The notes: generated by a model not told the origin, from the letters alone. Positions 30,571 through 40,914 are shown, counted from the stretch's first letter. The stretch: DNA of 60,262 nucleotides from Buchnera aphidicola (Pemphigus obesinymphae) (GCF_026122815.1 NZ_JAIWQW010000002.1:1-60262), one strand, 5' to 3'. Numbers and translations are program-made.

Positions 30571-30629
30571 CAAAATAAGTCAATTTTGTTTTGAATCTAT
30601 TAAAAGTCTTAATTTTTTAAGCAAATTTT

Positions 30630-32191
<1,562 letters not shown>

Positions 32192-32208
32192 AAAATAATA
32201 CTTACTAG

Positions 32209-32227
32209 ATGTGCCCACACAAATTAT
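32209..32227 (+). other. 3' arm of the 16S rRNA processing stem
   Basis: Perfect complement of 30552-30570. It lies 17 nt after the mature 16S end and before tRNA-Ile. Confidence 0.85.
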
Positions 32228-32244
32228 TTAATAAAATATAAAAC

Positions 32245-32321
32245 AGGCTTGTAGCTCAGCTGGTCAGAGCGCACCCCTGATAAGGGTGAGGTCGGTGGTT
32301 CAAGTCCACTCAGGCCTACCA
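32245..32321 (+). tRNA. ileT: tRNA-Ile (GAT)
   Basis: A 77 nt cloverleaf, nearly identical to E. coli tRNA-Ile. The acceptor AGGCTTG pairs with CAGGCCT (one G-T), the anticodon loop CTGATAA has GAT at 32279-32281, and the T arm is standard. The 3' CCA is encoded (32319-32321). It is cotranscribed with rrs. Confidence 0.98.
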
Positions 32322-32342
32322 ATATCAAAATTTAGTTAAAAA

Positions 32343-32415
32343 GGGGCTATAGCTCAGCTGGGAGAGCGCCTGCTTTGCACGCAGGAGGTCAGCGGTTCGA
32401 TCCCGCTTAGCTCCA
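32343..32415 (+). tRNA. alaT: tRNA-Ala (TGC)
   Basis: 73 nt. The acceptor GGGGCTA pairs with TAGCTCC, and the anticodon TGC is at 32376-32378 in loop TTTGCAC. The T stem AGCGG/CCGCT differs from E. coli by a compensatory pair. The discriminator A is at 32415 and CCA is not encoded, so it must be added by tRNA nucleotidyltransferase. The last 9 nt overlap the 3' end of gloB on the other strand. Confidence 0.97.
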
Positions 32416-33177
32416 ATTAAAGTTATCTTTCATTTTTCTCAATATTGAGAAACATTCCCCTTCGTTTTCCTTAATTTCTTTCAATCCTATTCTTTTTTGT
32501 AATAAAAATTCATTGGTTCTTAAAAATATATTTATTTTTTTTTCAGTTTTTAATAGGCTCGGTAAACTTGATTTATTTTTTTTTATCATTTTTTTTATTT
32601 TTATATAATATTTTAGGATTGCATTATCTTTTGGTAAAATATATCGTGCAAATTTTAAATTAGGTAATGTATATTCGTGTCCACAACAAACAAAAGTGTC
32701 ATCAGGGAAAAATGAAATTTTTTTTAATGAGTTAAACATCAAAGTAGAATCACCTGAAATTATTTTCCCACATCCACCAGAAAACAAAATATCTCCACAA
32801 AAAAGATAAGGTGGAAAATAATAAGAAACATCATGCTTTGTATGTCCTGGAGTATAAATAATAAGAAATTTATATTTTGAAACGTGAATAATTTCATTGT
32901 CATAAACAAAATTAATATTTTTATTTATATTATTTTTTTTTGGCGGACCGTAAATTTTTATTTTTGGATATTTTTTCAGTAATGCTAAAGTTCCTTCAAT
33001 ATGATCTTTATGATAGTGTGTAATTAAAATAGATACAGGATGGTAATTTTTTTTATTTATATATTTTATGATAGGCGATGCATCACCTGGATCTATTATT
33101 ACAGATAAACCTTTATTATTAGTTAATAACCAAACATAATTATCATGAAGAATTTTTATAAGATTTAATATCATCAT
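32407..33177 (-). CDS. gloB: Hydroxyacylglutathione hydrolase (glyoxalase II)
   Basis: Hydrolyses S-lactoylglutathione in methylglyoxal detoxification. It has 256 residues (E. coli 251). The metallo-beta-lactamase motif THYHKDH carries His54, His56, Asp58 and His59; further ligands lie in TPGHT, FCGDILFSGGCG and CCGHEYTL. The start is ATG-ATG at 33177/33174. Its last codon and stop (TAA at 32409-32407) lie within the tRNA-Ala gene on the opposite strand, giving a slightly longer C terminus than E. coli. The order argS-rrs-gloB-rnhA-dnaQ fits Buchnera. Confidence 0.95.
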   Translation of the reverse strand: MMILNLIKILHDNYVWLLTNNKGLSVIIDPGDASPIIKYINKKNYHPVSILITHYHKDHIEGTLALLKKYPKIKIYGPPKKNNINKNINFVYDNEIIHVSKYKFLIIYTPGHTKHDVSYYFPPYLFCGDILFSGGCGKIISGDSTLMFNSLKKISFFPDDTFVCCGHEYTLPNLKFARYILPKDNAILKYYIKIKKMIKKNKSSLPSLLKTEKKINIFLRTNEFLLQKRIGLKEIKENEGECFSILRKMKDNFNWS

Positions 33178-33224
33178 AGTAATACCTTAATTTCAGTATA
33201 GTAGATAATTATCTAACAAAAATT

Positions 33225-33707
33225 TTAATATGTTTTAAAAATTTTTTTTACATTATAACCCGTATCTTGAAAACGTGGATTATTTGCGGATATATGTGCT
33301 AATTTATCACAGAATGTATTTTCTATATGATTTGAGTGTCCTTTAATCCATTTCCAGTATATTTGATGTTGATGTAGTATATTATACAATCTGGTCCATA
33401 AATCTATGTTTTTTATAGGTTGTTTCTTTTTATTTTTCCAACCTTGTTTTTTCCATTGATGTATCCAAGTTTCAACACCTTTTTTTACATATTGACTATC
33501 TGTTACAATATGTACTTGACAAGATTGTTTTAGAGATTCTAATGCTATAATAATAGCCATTAATTCCATGCGATTATTAGTAGTTAAATAAAATCCGGCA
33601 TGTAATATTTTTTTATGTTTTTTGTAGCGAAATAAAATTCCATATCCTCCTGGACCAGGATTTCCTAAACAAGAACCATCTGTAAAAACATAAACTAATT
33701 TTAACAT
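33225..33707 (-). CDS. rnhA: Ribonuclease HI
   Basis: Degrades RNA in RNA-DNA hybrids. From the ATG at 33707 it has 160 residues (E. coli 155), beginning [21 protein letters not shown]. Catalytic residues Asp10, Glu48, Asp70, His124 and Asp134 all sit at E. coli numbers, which fixes this start; the ATG nine codons upstream is rejected. It is divergent from dnaQ with about 40 nt between starts, so promoters overlap the 5' ends. Confidence 0.97.
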   Translation of the reverse strand: MLKLVYVFTDGSCLGNPGPGGYGILFRYKKHKKILHAGFYLTTNNRMELMAIIIALESLKQSCQVHIVTDSQYVKKGVETWIHQWKKQGWKNKKKQPIKNIDLWTRLYNILHQHQIYWKWIKGHSNHIENTFCDKLAHISANNPRFQDTGYNVKKIFKTY

Positions 33708-33747
33708 TATAAAATATTTCTTTTTGATACACATATTATATAATTAT

Positions 33748-34479
33748 ATGAAAAAAAACAAAATAAGACAAATTGCACTTGATACTGAAACCACAGGAAT
33801 CAATAATAAAGGTATTTTTTATGAAAAACAGCGTATTATTGAGATTGGTGCTATTGAAATAATTGATCGTAATTTTACAGGAAACAATTTTCATACATAT
33901 ATTCAACCAAATCGTTCGGTAGATCCTAAAGCTTTTTCTGTACATGGTATTTCTGACGAATTTTTAAAAAATAAACCAATATTTAATGATATAGCTGTAG
34001 ATTTTTTAAATTATATCAATGGTGCTGAGTTAATTATACATAATGCCGATTTTGATATTGGATTTATTAATTATGAATTGAGTATGTTAAATTTGCATAT
34101 AAAAAATATTTTGTCTTGTACTACAGTTGTAGATACTTTGTTGTTATCTAGAAAAATTTTTCCTGGTAAAAAAAATACTTTGGATTCTTTATGTTCTAGA
34201 TATTTTATCAGGAATAACGAGAGAGATTTACATAGTGCATTGCTGGATGCTCAATTATTGGCTAAAGTATATTTAGCTATGACTAGTTTTCAAGAATCAA
34301 TAGACTTTTTTGATGATACTAAAGAAAAAGATAATTGTAGTGTTTTTACGAAAGAAAAGAATAATTTTAACTTTTTAAAAGTACGTTGGGCTTCCGCAGG
34401 TGAAAAAAAATTGCATAAATTATATTTGGAATATATGATGGAAAAAAATAAAAAATGTCTCTGGTATTTTAATAAATAA
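33748..34479 (+). CDS. dnaQ: DNA polymerase III epsilon subunit (3'-5' proofreading exonuclease)
   Basis: Proofreading subunit of the replicase. From the ATG at 33748 it has 243 residues, the E. coli length. Exonuclease motifs: LDTETTG (Asp12, Glu14), HNADFDIGF, and DLHSALLDAQLLA carrying the catalytic His and Asp. The C-terminal alpha-binding region is divergent. An upstream in-frame ATG at 33724 is less likely. It is followed by tRNA-Asp, as dnaQ-aspV in E. coli. Confidence 0.96.
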   Translation: MKKNKIRQIALDTETTGINNKGIFYEKQRIIEIGAIEIIDRNFTGNNFHTYIQPNRSVDPKAFSVHGISDEFLKNKPIFNDIAVDFLNYINGAELIIHNADFDIGFINYELSMLNLHIKNILSCTTVVDTLLLSRKIFPGKKNTLDSLCSRYFIRNNERDLHSALLDAQLLAKVYLAMTSFQESIDFFDDTKEKDNCSVFTKEKNNFNFLKVRWASAGEKKLHKLYLEYMMEKNKKCLWYFNK

Positions 34480-34504
34480 GATTTTTGATAGTACTAATTT
34501 TAAT

Positions 34505-34533
34505 TTGACAGAATTTATATTTTAATGTAAAAT
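34505..34533 (+). promoter_or_regulatory. Sigma-70 promoter of tRNA-Asp
   Basis: TTGACA at 34505-34510 and TAAAAT at 34528-34533 are separated by exactly 17 nt, about 20 nt before the tRNA start. It is the best-formed promoter in the window. Confidence 0.78.
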
Positions 34534-34552
34534 TATTACTTTAAATTATATA

Positions 34553-34626
34553 GGTGCGGTAGTTCAGTTGGTTAGAATATCGGCTTGTCACGCCGGGGGT
34601 CGCGGGTTCAAATCCCGTCCGCACCG
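34553..34626 (+). tRNA. aspV: tRNA-Asp (GTC)
   Basis: 74 nt. The acceptor GGTGCGG pairs with CCGCACC, the anticodon GTC is at 34587-34589 in loop TTGTCAC, and the T loop is TTCAAAT. The discriminator is G; CCA is not encoded. It lies directly downstream of dnaQ as in E. coli, with its own promoter. Confidence 0.98.
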
Positions 34627-35048
34627 AGTAGTTTTTTAATTTACTTAATAATTTAATACAAATATTTTATAAAATATTTGTATTAAAAAATTATAAAACC
34701 TTACTTTTTTTAAAATCCTTCTTTATCTCTTCATAAATTACCAATTTTCTTTTAAAAAATTAAATATAAATTTTTAATTAAATATATATAAAATATGTTT
34801 AATTTATTTGTATAAATATTTTATAGAATAAGTTATATATAAAATATATATATTAAATATTAATTTTTATTAAATTTACATTTTTAAAAATTTTAAAGAC
34901 ATAAAATAGCTATTTCATAAAGAGTATACTTAAAAAATAAAGTATAAATAATTGAGAAGTTATGTTTAACAATAATAAATTTCAATCATCATTTTACTTA
35001 TTTTTATTACTAAATTTATGGCACTTTATAGTTGCGAGATGTGCTTAT
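34627..35048. other. Intergenic region between tRNA-Asp and gpt
   Basis: About 420 nt with no gene. Apart from the palindrome at 34652 it is plain A/T-rich sequence. An in-frame extension of gpt upstream of 35049 (from 34962) encodes a segment that is not part of the family and is rejected. Confidence 0.5.
34652..34687. repeat. 36 bp perfect palindrome after tRNA-Asp
   Basis: Each half is 18 bp and perfectly complementary to the other, with no spacer; the left half ends ...AATATTTTA at 34669. It begins 26 nt after the tRNA-Asp gene and is followed by A residues. It may form the 3' hairpin of the tRNA transcript, though no T tract follows. Confidence 0.6.
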
Positions 35049-35510
35049 ATGAGTGAGAAATACATTGTTACTTGGGATATGCTGCAAATTCATGCTAGAC
35101 AATTAGCAAAAAAATTACTTTCAGTTGATCAATGGAAAGGTATTATTGCAGTTAGTCGAGGTGGTTTAATTCCTTCGGCTCTTTTAGCAAGAGAGCTGGG
35201 AATTCGTTTTGTAGATACTATATGTATCTCTAGTTACGATTATAATCATTTGCGTAATATGAAAATAATTAAAAAAGCGAAAGGTTACGGTAAAAATATT
35301 ATTGTTGTAGATGATTTAGTAGATACAGGCGGAACAGCTCGAGTAATTAGAAAAATGTATCCAAATGCTTATTTTGTAACTATTTTTGCTAAACCACTCG
35401 GTCGTTTATTAGTTGATGACTATATTATGGATATTCCTCAAAATGTTTGGATTGAACAACCATGGGATATGGGTATTTCTTATATAAAACCTTTGGTGAA
35501 AGATATTTAA
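35049..35510 (+). CDS. gpt: Xanthine-guanine phosphoribosyltransferase
   Basis: Salvages guanine and xanthine to GMP and XMP with PRPP. From the ATG at 35049 it has 153 residues (E. coli 152), opening [17 protein letters not shown] as in E. coli. The PRPP motif [14 protein letters not shown] and the WIEQPWDMG substrate segment are intact. This is one of the best conserved proteins in the window. Confidence 0.97.
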   Translation: MSEKYIVTWDMLQIHARQLAKKLLSVDQWKGIIAVSRGGLIPSALLARELGIRFVDTICISSYDYNHLRNMKIIKKAKGYGKNIIVVDDLVDTGGTARVIRKMYPNAYFVTIFAKPLGRLLVDDYIMDIPQNVWIEQPWDMGISYIKPLVKDI

Positions 35511-35701
35511 AAGTTGTTTAAATTTAATTTAATATTATTTCATTTTTATAAAGTATTATATTTAAGTTTTGGATATTTAGTAGGATAAAATATTTTTGAT
35601 TTATAAAATTAATTATTTTTTAATAAAAATTGATTTATTAAAATATTATAGATATATTTTATATATCAACATATTAATTTTAGAGTAAAGGATAATTTAA
35701 A

Positions 35702-36271
35702 ATGAATAAAGATGGAAAAGAATTATGTAATGATAATTTAAATAAATCTGTGATTAAAGAATCTACAGATTCATTGAAAAAACTTAAACAATCTCTTGAT
35801 GAAGAAGTGATAAAACTTGAAAAAGAATTTTTATTAATTGAAAGTAATTTATTTAATAAAAAAAAACATATAGATCAAGAGATTGATAAAATAAAAAAAA
35901 GAGTTCAAAAAGATATAGAATATACTTATAAATTTTCTTTAGAAAAGTTTATCAATGAATTATTGGAAATAATAGATAATCTTGAAAGATCGTTGAATTT
36001 ATCAAATAAATTAAATGATAATTTTATAGAAATTATTAACAAATTGGAATTGTCTATAAAATTGTATTTAGATATTTTAAATTTATTTGGTGTATCAGTA
36101 ATTGATACTATTGATGTACCTTTTAATCCAGATATTCATCAAGCTATGTCAATACAATTTTCAGAGACAATAAAAGATAATCATGTGATATCTATTTTGC
36201 AAAAAGGTTATTTATTGCATAATAGATTATTACGTCCAGCAATGGTGATTGTATCACAAGTAAAAAAATAA
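35702..36271 (+). CDS. grpE: DnaK nucleotide exchange factor GrpE
   Basis: Releases ADP from DnaK in the Hsp70 cycle. It has 189 residues (E. coli 197). The N-terminal third is a long Lys/Glu-rich coiled coil of low conservation. The C-terminal DnaK-binding part (KFINELLEIIDNLERSL, VPFNPDIHQAMSI, LQKGYLLHNRLLRPAMV) is typical. The ribosome binding site AAAGGATAA precedes the ATG. It is convergent with rnfH. Confidence 0.95.
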   Translation: MNKDGKELCNDNLNKSVIKESTDSLKKLKQSLDEEVIKLEKEFLLIESNLFNKKKHIDQEIDKIKKRVQKDIEYTYKFSLEKFINELLEIIDNLERSLNLSNKLNDNFIEIINKLELSIKLYLDILNLFGVSVIDTIDVPFNPDIHQAMSIQFSETIKDNHVISILQKGYLLHNRLLRPAMVIVSQVKK

Positions 36272-36291
36272 TATTTTTAATAAAATTAATG

Positions 36292-36332
36292 TGCAGAGAT
36301 ATTGGTTAATCATTTTATTTAATAACTCTGCA
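36292..36332. terminator. Stem-loop between convergent grpE and rnfH
   Basis: TGCAGAGATATT (36292-36303) pairs with AATAACTCTGCA (36321-36332) except for one A-A mismatch, enclosing a 17 nt loop. There is no strong T run on either side, so termination efficiency is uncertain. Confidence 0.5.
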
Positions 36333-36357
36333 AATATATTTATATACATTTAATAAA

Positions 36358-36642
36358 TTAGTTTTTATTGAAATTTAATTTTTTTCTTCTTAGTTCTTTT
36401 GGATCTATCGTAAGATTACGATAAATCTCAATTTGATCTCCTTCTTTAACTATATGTTTTAAATGTGTAATAATACCGTATATTCCAATTTTATTTTTAT
36501 AAATATTTATTTTTTTATCTTCTGAAATGATATTTGATGCTAAAAGTGCATCTTCAACTGTTGATCCAGACTTAATTATTATTTTTCTCAAAAATTGTAT
36601 GTTTGGTAAAGCATAAATAACAGTAACTTTTATTTTATTCAT
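36358..36642 (-). CDS. rnfH: RnfH/UPF0125 ubiquitin-fold protein
   Basis: Small beta-grasp protein of unclear function (RnfH, RatB, YfjF in E. coli, 96 aa; 94 here). Conserved blocks: VTVIYALPNIQFLRK, GSTVEDALLAS, NKIGIYG, GDQIEIYRNLTIDPKELRR. In E. coli it is near smpB in a toxin-antitoxin-like pair with ratA; ratA is absent here. It may relate to the Rnf complex, which ApbE flavinylates, but that is only suggested by the name in other bacteria. Confidence 0.92.
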   Translation of the reverse strand: MNKIKVTVIYALPNIQFLRKIIIKSGSTVEDALLASNIISEDKKINIYKNKIGIYGIITHLKHIVKEGDQIEIYRNLTIDPKELRRKKLNFNKN

Positions 36643-36721
36643 AAATAAAATTATTAATATATTTTTATTTTTTAATATTAAACTAGTTAAAAAATTAGTA
36701 AAATAGGATTTTTATAATTAA

Positions 36722-37210
36722 ATGAAAAAAAAAACATTTTTATCCCATGATTTATCAGTTATTTCTATTAATAAAAAAGCCAGATACAATTATAATATTG
36801 AAGATGAATATGAATCAGGTATAATATTATTAGGATGGGAGGTAAAATCTTTAAGAGAAAAAAAAGTAAATATTAATGGTAGTTATGTATTTTTACATTC
36901 CCATGAAGCTTGTCTTTCCTCTGCAACGTTTGAGCCTTTGCCTACTGTTTCTACTCATATAACATGTAATCCAACAAGAAATAGAAAGTTACTTTTACAT
37001 AAAAAACAAATATATTTTTTAACTGGTAAAGTTAATAGAGAAGGATATACATTAATTGCTTTGTCTTTATTTTGGAAAAAGAATTGGTGTAAAGTAAAAA
37101 TAGGTATAGGAAAAGGTATAAAAAAATCAGATAAACGTGAAAACAAAAAAAAACGTGAATGGGAACTGGAAAAAAATAAAATGTTTAAGAATAATAAAAA
37201 ACATATTTAA
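36722..37210 (+). CDS. smpB: SsrA-binding protein SmpB
   Basis: Binds tmRNA and brings it to stalled ribosomes for trans-translation. It has 162 residues (E. coli 160). Conserved: NKKARYNYNIEDEYESGIILLGWEVKSLRE, REGYTLIALSLFWKKNWCKVKIGIGKG, and a Lys-rich C-terminal tail. It is divergent from rnfH with about 80 nt between. ssrA, next to smpB in E. coli, is not seen in the 145 nt downstream. Confidence 0.96.
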   Translation: MKKKTFLSHDLSVISINKKARYNYNIEDEYESGIILLGWEVKSLREKKVNINGSYVFLHSHEACLSSATFEPLPTVSTHITCNPTRNRKLLLHKKQIYFLTGKVNREGYTLIALSLFWKKNWCKVKIGIGKGIKKSDKRENKKKREWELEKNKMFKNNKKHI

Positions 37211-37355
37211 TTATATGTTAATTTTATGATATAAATCATGATTAGTTTCAATTTTTTTATATTGATATTTATCAATATAAATAATTTTGTTATATTTATT
37301 CGTGTTAAATAAAAACATTTTATAATAAATGGCAGTTAATTCATATAGAAACGTA

Positions 37356-37808
37356 ATGTATTCGTATAATAGTCATAAATATTGGATGAAACATGCATTA
37401 AAATTAGCCTTAATAGCTAAAAAAAAAGGAGAAGTGCCTGTTGGGGCTGTATTAGTTTTTAAAGAAAATATTATAGGAAAAGGTAGTAATTCATCTATAT
37501 ATCATAATGATCCTACAGCTCACGCTGAAATTTTAGCACTTCGTCAGGGAGGGAAAAAATTAAAAAATTATAGATTATTGAATACAACACTATATGTAAC
37601 ATTAGAACCGTGCATTATGTGTTTTGGAGCAATTATTCATAGTCGTATACAAAATTTAGTTTTTGGGGCAAAAGAAAAAAAAAATAAAATAGATATTTTA
37701 AAAAAATATTTAAATAATATTAATCATAAATTAAATATCACTGAATCAATTTTAGAAAAAGAATGTAGTAGTTTTCTTAACAGTTTTTTCAAAAATAAAA
37801 GATCATAA
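37356..37808 (+). CDS. tadA: tRNA-specific adenosine deaminase
   Basis: Converts A34 to inosine in tRNA-Arg(ACG). HAEILALRQGG (zinc His and catalytic Glu) and PCIMC (two zinc cysteines) are present; KEKKNKIDIL replaces the usual ARDAKTGAAGS loop. I choose the ATG at 37356 (150 aa) because MYSYNSHKYWMKHAL aligns with the E. coli N terminus. The ATG at 37329 would add nine residues; neither has a clear ribosome binding site. It is convergent with acpS. Confidence 0.94.
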   Translation: MYSYNSHKYWMKHALKLALIAKKKGEVPVGAVLVFKENIIGKGSNSSIYHNDPTAHAEILALRQGGKKLKNYRLLNTTLYVTLEPCIMCFGAIIHSRIQNLVFGAKEKKNKIDILKKYLNNINHKLNITESILEKECSSFLNSFFKNKRS

Positions 37809-37845
37809 TTAATTATATAATAATTATGTTTTATATAATAAAAGA

Positions 37846-38229
37846 TCATTCACTTTCAAAAATTACAATTGCATATGCGTACTTTTTTTCATCTGTTAAA
37901 TTAATATGATTACGTTTTATATTCATACTATGTGCAAGTTTTTTAGCTTGATTCAACAACAATAATTTAGAACTACCGTAATTATCATTATAAACTTCAA
38001 AGTCACTAAATTTAATACCATCCCTAATCCCAAACCCTAAAGCTTTTGCAGCAGCTTCCTTAGCTGCAAATCGTTTTGCTAAAAAATTAATTTTATTTTT
38101 TATTATTAAATACTGACAAAATTCTTTTTTTGACAAAATTCTTTTTGCTAATTTAGAATTTAATCTGTTAATTATTTTTTCTATACGTGAAATCTTTATG
38201 ATATCTATTCCAATACCAATAATAGCCAT
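37846..38229 (-). CDS. acpS: Holo-[acyl-carrier-protein] synthase
   Basis: Transfers phosphopantetheine from CoA to apo-ACP. It has 127 residues (E. coli 126). Mg2+ ligands Asp9 (GIDI) and Glu58 (FAAKEAAAKA) match E. coli numbering. The C-terminal NLTDEKKYAYAIV corresponds to LADERHYACATV with His replaced by Lys. In E. coli recO and pdxJ lie between era and acpS; both are missing here. It heads a minus-strand run toward era. Confidence 0.95.
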   Translation of the reverse strand: MAIIGIGIDIIKISRIEKIINRLNSKLAKRILSKKEFCQYLIIKNKINFLAKRFAAKEAAAKALGFGIRDGIKFSDFEVYNDNYGSSKLLLLNQAKKLAHSMNIKRNHINLTDEKKYAYAIVIFESE

Positions 38230-38312
38230 ATTATAATTTTAACCTAATTTAATTTATTATATGAGAAATATATTTAAGTTAAATATGAATAACGATTCAA
38301 ATATATACGTAT

Positions 38313-39167
38313 TTACTTATTAAAACCTATTTTAATCCATAAATATAAAGATACTTTAATATTAAATTGTTTTTCTATTTCTTTTCTAGCTAAAACGCTA
38401 AATTTTTTTACAATTCTACCATTTTTTCCTATTAATATTTTTTTTTGATTAATATTTTTTACAAAAATAAGAGCATGAATAATTTTTTTTTCTTGTTGAT
38501 GAATCAAATTTTTAATTTTAACTTTAATTATATATGGTAATTCTTTATTTAAATTACGTATTATTTTTTCACGTATTATTTCTGAGAAAATAAATTTTTT
38601 AGAATAATTAGTTTTTTGTTCTTTTGGAAAACAATGCGAAGCTAGAGGTAAATAATCTTTTATTTTATCAGATAATTTTTTAATGTTTTCTCCATGTTTT
38701 GCTGAAACAAAAATAATCTCTTTAAAATATATTTTTTTTTGTAAAAAATTAACATGGGGTAAGAATAATTTTTTATCTTTAATAAGATCTATTTTATTTA
38801 TTACAAGTATAGTTGGAATACTATTTTTCCTTATTTTATTTAATATTATTTCATCGTTGATGTTCCATTTTATGTGTTCTACTACAAATATAATAATATT
38901 TGAATTAAAAATAATTCCATCTATTTTTTTGTCTATTATATTTGTAATATATTTTTTTTTTGTTTTTTGAATTCCAGGTGTATCAATATAAATTGATTGA
39001 TAATTTTCTTGTGTTTGAATACCAAAAATATTCCTTTGAGTAGTGTGTAATGTATGAGAAGTAATTGATATTTTTTTCCCCATTATTTTATTTAATATTG
39101 TAGATTTTCCTGTATTGGATTTTCCTATAATTGTAATTAATCCTGAATAATATTGATTATTCTTCAT
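38313..39167 (-). CDS. era: GTPase Era
   Basis: Essential GTPase that checks 16S rRNA 3' end maturation and 30S assembly. It has 284 residues (E. coli 301). G1 reads GKSNTGKST (usually GRPNVGKST), G3 DTPGIQ and G4 NKID. The C-terminal KH domain has [11 protein letters not shown]. It overlaps rnc by 4 nt (ATGA), so translation is coupled. Its conservation is clearly weaker than that of rnc next door. Confidence 0.95.
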   Translation of the reverse strand: MKNNQYYSGLITIIGKSNTGKSTILNKIMGKKISITSHTLHTTQRNIFGIQTQENYQSIYIDTPGIQKTKKKYITNIIDKKIDGIIFNSNIIIFVVEHIKWNINDEIILNKIRKNSIPTILVINKIDLIKDKKLFLPHVNFLQKKIYFKEIIFVSAKHGENIKKLSDKIKDYLPLASHCFPKEQKTNYSKKFIFSEIIREKIIRNLNKELPYIIKVKIKNLIHQQEKKIIHALIFVKNINQKKILIGKNGRIVKKFSVLARKEIEKQFNIKVSLYLWIKIGFNK

Positions 39168-39844
39168 TCTATCTCCAATTTTGTTAAAGCGTTTAGAGCA
39201 GCGTCTTGTTCTGCTTTTCGACGACTTGGGCCTATACCAACTGAACGTTCAGTAATGCCGCTGATTTCACAGTGAATAGTGAAAACTTGATTATGAGCTT
39301 CACCGTATACTTGTTCAACTAAATATGTTGGTAAAGGTAAATGTTTAGCTTGCAAATATTCTTGTAATCTAGTTTTAGGATCTTTTTGTGTATCTCCAGG
39401 GCTAATTTTTTTTAAACGTTTAGCATACCATTTTAGAATTAATTCTGCTACGATATCAATATTGCTATCTAAAAAAATGCTACCTATCAAAGCCTCTACC
39501 GTATTAGCTAAAATGGATTCGCGACGGAATCCTCCGCTTTTTAATTCTCCTTGTCCTAATTGTAAATAGTCTCCTAAATCAAATTCACTTGCTATTTCGG
39601 CTAAAGTATTACCTCGAACTAAAGTTGCTCTCATTCTACTCATATCACCTTCATTTACATATGGAAAATGATGATATAAAGCATTGGCTATCACAAAACT
39701 TAAAATAGAGTCACCTAAAAATTCAAGACGTTCATTATGGTTGCTGTTAGCGCTACGATGAGTTAAAGCTTGAGTTAAAAGCTCTTTTTGCACAAAAGTA
39801 TAGCCAAGTGTCTGCTGTAGCCTATCTATTAGGATATAGTTCAT
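39164..39844 (-). CDS. rnc: Ribonuclease III (Asn at position 114)
   Basis: Double-strand RNA endonuclease for rRNA processing. It has 226 residues, same as E. coli and collinear. Signature [14 protein letters not shown] holds Glu38, Glu41 and Asp45, and Glu117 is kept in NTVEALIG. Position 114, a metal-ligand Asp in E. coli (ADTVEA), is Asn (AAT at 39503-39505). The dsRNA-binding domain ([11 protein letters not shown] to the C terminus) is highly conserved, and codons are less AT-rich than in era. It sits in the lepA-lepB-rnc-era order. Confidence 0.97.
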   Translation of the reverse strand: MNYILIDRLQQTLGYTFVQKELLTQALTHRSANSNHNERLEFLGDSILSFVIANALYHHFPYVNEGDMSRMRATLVRGNTLAEIASEFDLGDYLQLGQGELKSGGFRRESILANTVEALIGSIFLDSNIDIVAELILKWYAKRLKKISPGDTQKDPKTRLQEYLQAKHLPLPTYLVEQVYGEAHNQVFTIHCEISGITERSVGIGPSRRKAEQDAALNALTKLEIE

Positions 39845-39969
39845 ATTATTGTTAAATTTAATTTTTTTAAAATTGTTAAGATTATAAAAACAATGAAAAT
39901 ATTTTTTACAGTTGGTAATTTTTAAAAATATTAAATAATGTATTTATTGAATAAATATATTAGTTTTTT

Positions 39970-40905
39970 TTAATAAATGTTTCCAATTCGATTTAATCGG
40001 ATACCAACTGGCCATTTATTTTCTTCTTTATTAAAGCTCATCCATATTATAATTGCTTTTCCTACTAAATTTTTTTCTGGAACAAAACCCCAATAACGAC
40101 TATCGAAACTATCATCTCTATTATCTCCAATCATAAAATATTGATCTTTAGGAACAATCCAAACACCTTTTTTTTGACCTTTTTGTTGATAATATTCATT
40201 TATTTGATCTGTGATTTGATCAGATAAGAGAATTTTAAATGTTTTTTCATCTATTTTTTCTTGAAAAATATCAAATGTTAAAGGAATAAGTTTTTTATTA
40301 TTGGGATTAACATAATATGAAGTTGTGTTTTCCTCATTATTGGTTAATTTAATTTCATTTTTAATATTTTTATTCAATATGTATTTTTCATGTGTTATAG
40401 CAACATTCTTTTGACAATATTTTTGTTTATAACATTCTCGATGAATTGTAAATGTTTTATTGATAGCATCATAGGTAATTTGATCACCAGGTAGACCAAT
40501 AACCCGTTTAATATAAAAAATTTTTGTATTATGTGGTTTTCTAAAAACTACTACGTCTCCTCTTTTTGGTTTTCCTATATCAAAAAATTTATAATGTAAA
40601 ATAGGATCTTTGATACCATAAGAAAATTTTTCTACTAAAATAAAATCTCCTGTCAATAATGTTGGCATCATAGAGCCAGAAGGTATTTGAAACGGCTCAT
40701 AAAGAAAAGAACGAATTATAAATATAACTATAAATATTGGGAAAAAAGAAGCAATATATGAAATATATTTTATTTTTTTTAAAAAATTATAGTATTTTAT
40801 ATTTTTATTATTTTTAAATTGATAATTTTGTTTTTTATTTATTATCCAAAAAATAGCTGTTATTAATGTAGCTATTAAAAAAAATATAGCCAAAATATCG
40901 GACAT
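39970..40905 (-). CDS. lepB: Signal peptidase I
   Basis: Cleaves signal peptides at the outer face of the inner membrane. It has 311 residues (E. coli 324). There are two transmembrane segments (about 3-22 and 48-66). Box B IPSGSMMPTLL carries catalytic Ser78, and FYIKRVIGLPGD carries Lys133. The C-terminal GDNRDDSFDSRYWG is intact. The middle region is Asn/Lys-rich and divergent. It starts 9 nt after lepA. Likely substrates encoded here are DegP and BamA. Confidence 0.96.
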   Translation of the reverse strand: MSDILAIFFLIATLITAIFWIINKKQNYQFKNNKNIKYYNFLKKIKYISYIASFFPIFIVIFIIRSFLYEPFQIPSGSMMPTLLTGDFILVEKFSYGIKDPILHYKFFDIGKPKRGDVVVFRKPHNTKIFYIKRVIGLPGDQITYDAINKTFTIHRECYKQKYCQKNVAITHEKYILNKNIKNEIKLTNNEENTTSYYVNPNNKKLIPLTFDIFQEKIDEKTFKILLSDQITDQINEYYQQKGQKKGVWIVPKDQYFMIGDNRDDSFDSRYWGFVPEKNLVGKAIIIWMSFNKEENKWPVGIRLNRIGNIY

Positions 40906-40914
40906 AAAGTTACC

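Noticed and set aside
34962-35048. N-terminal extension of gpt with a hydrophobic segment
   Set aside because: It looks like a signal or anchor, but the family is cytosolic and E. coli Gpt begins exactly at the [11 protein letters not shown] start at 35049.
37211-37355. Possible ssrA (tmRNA) next to smpB
   Set aside because: The gap is only 145 nt and shows no tRNA-like ends; tmRNA would need over 300 nt.
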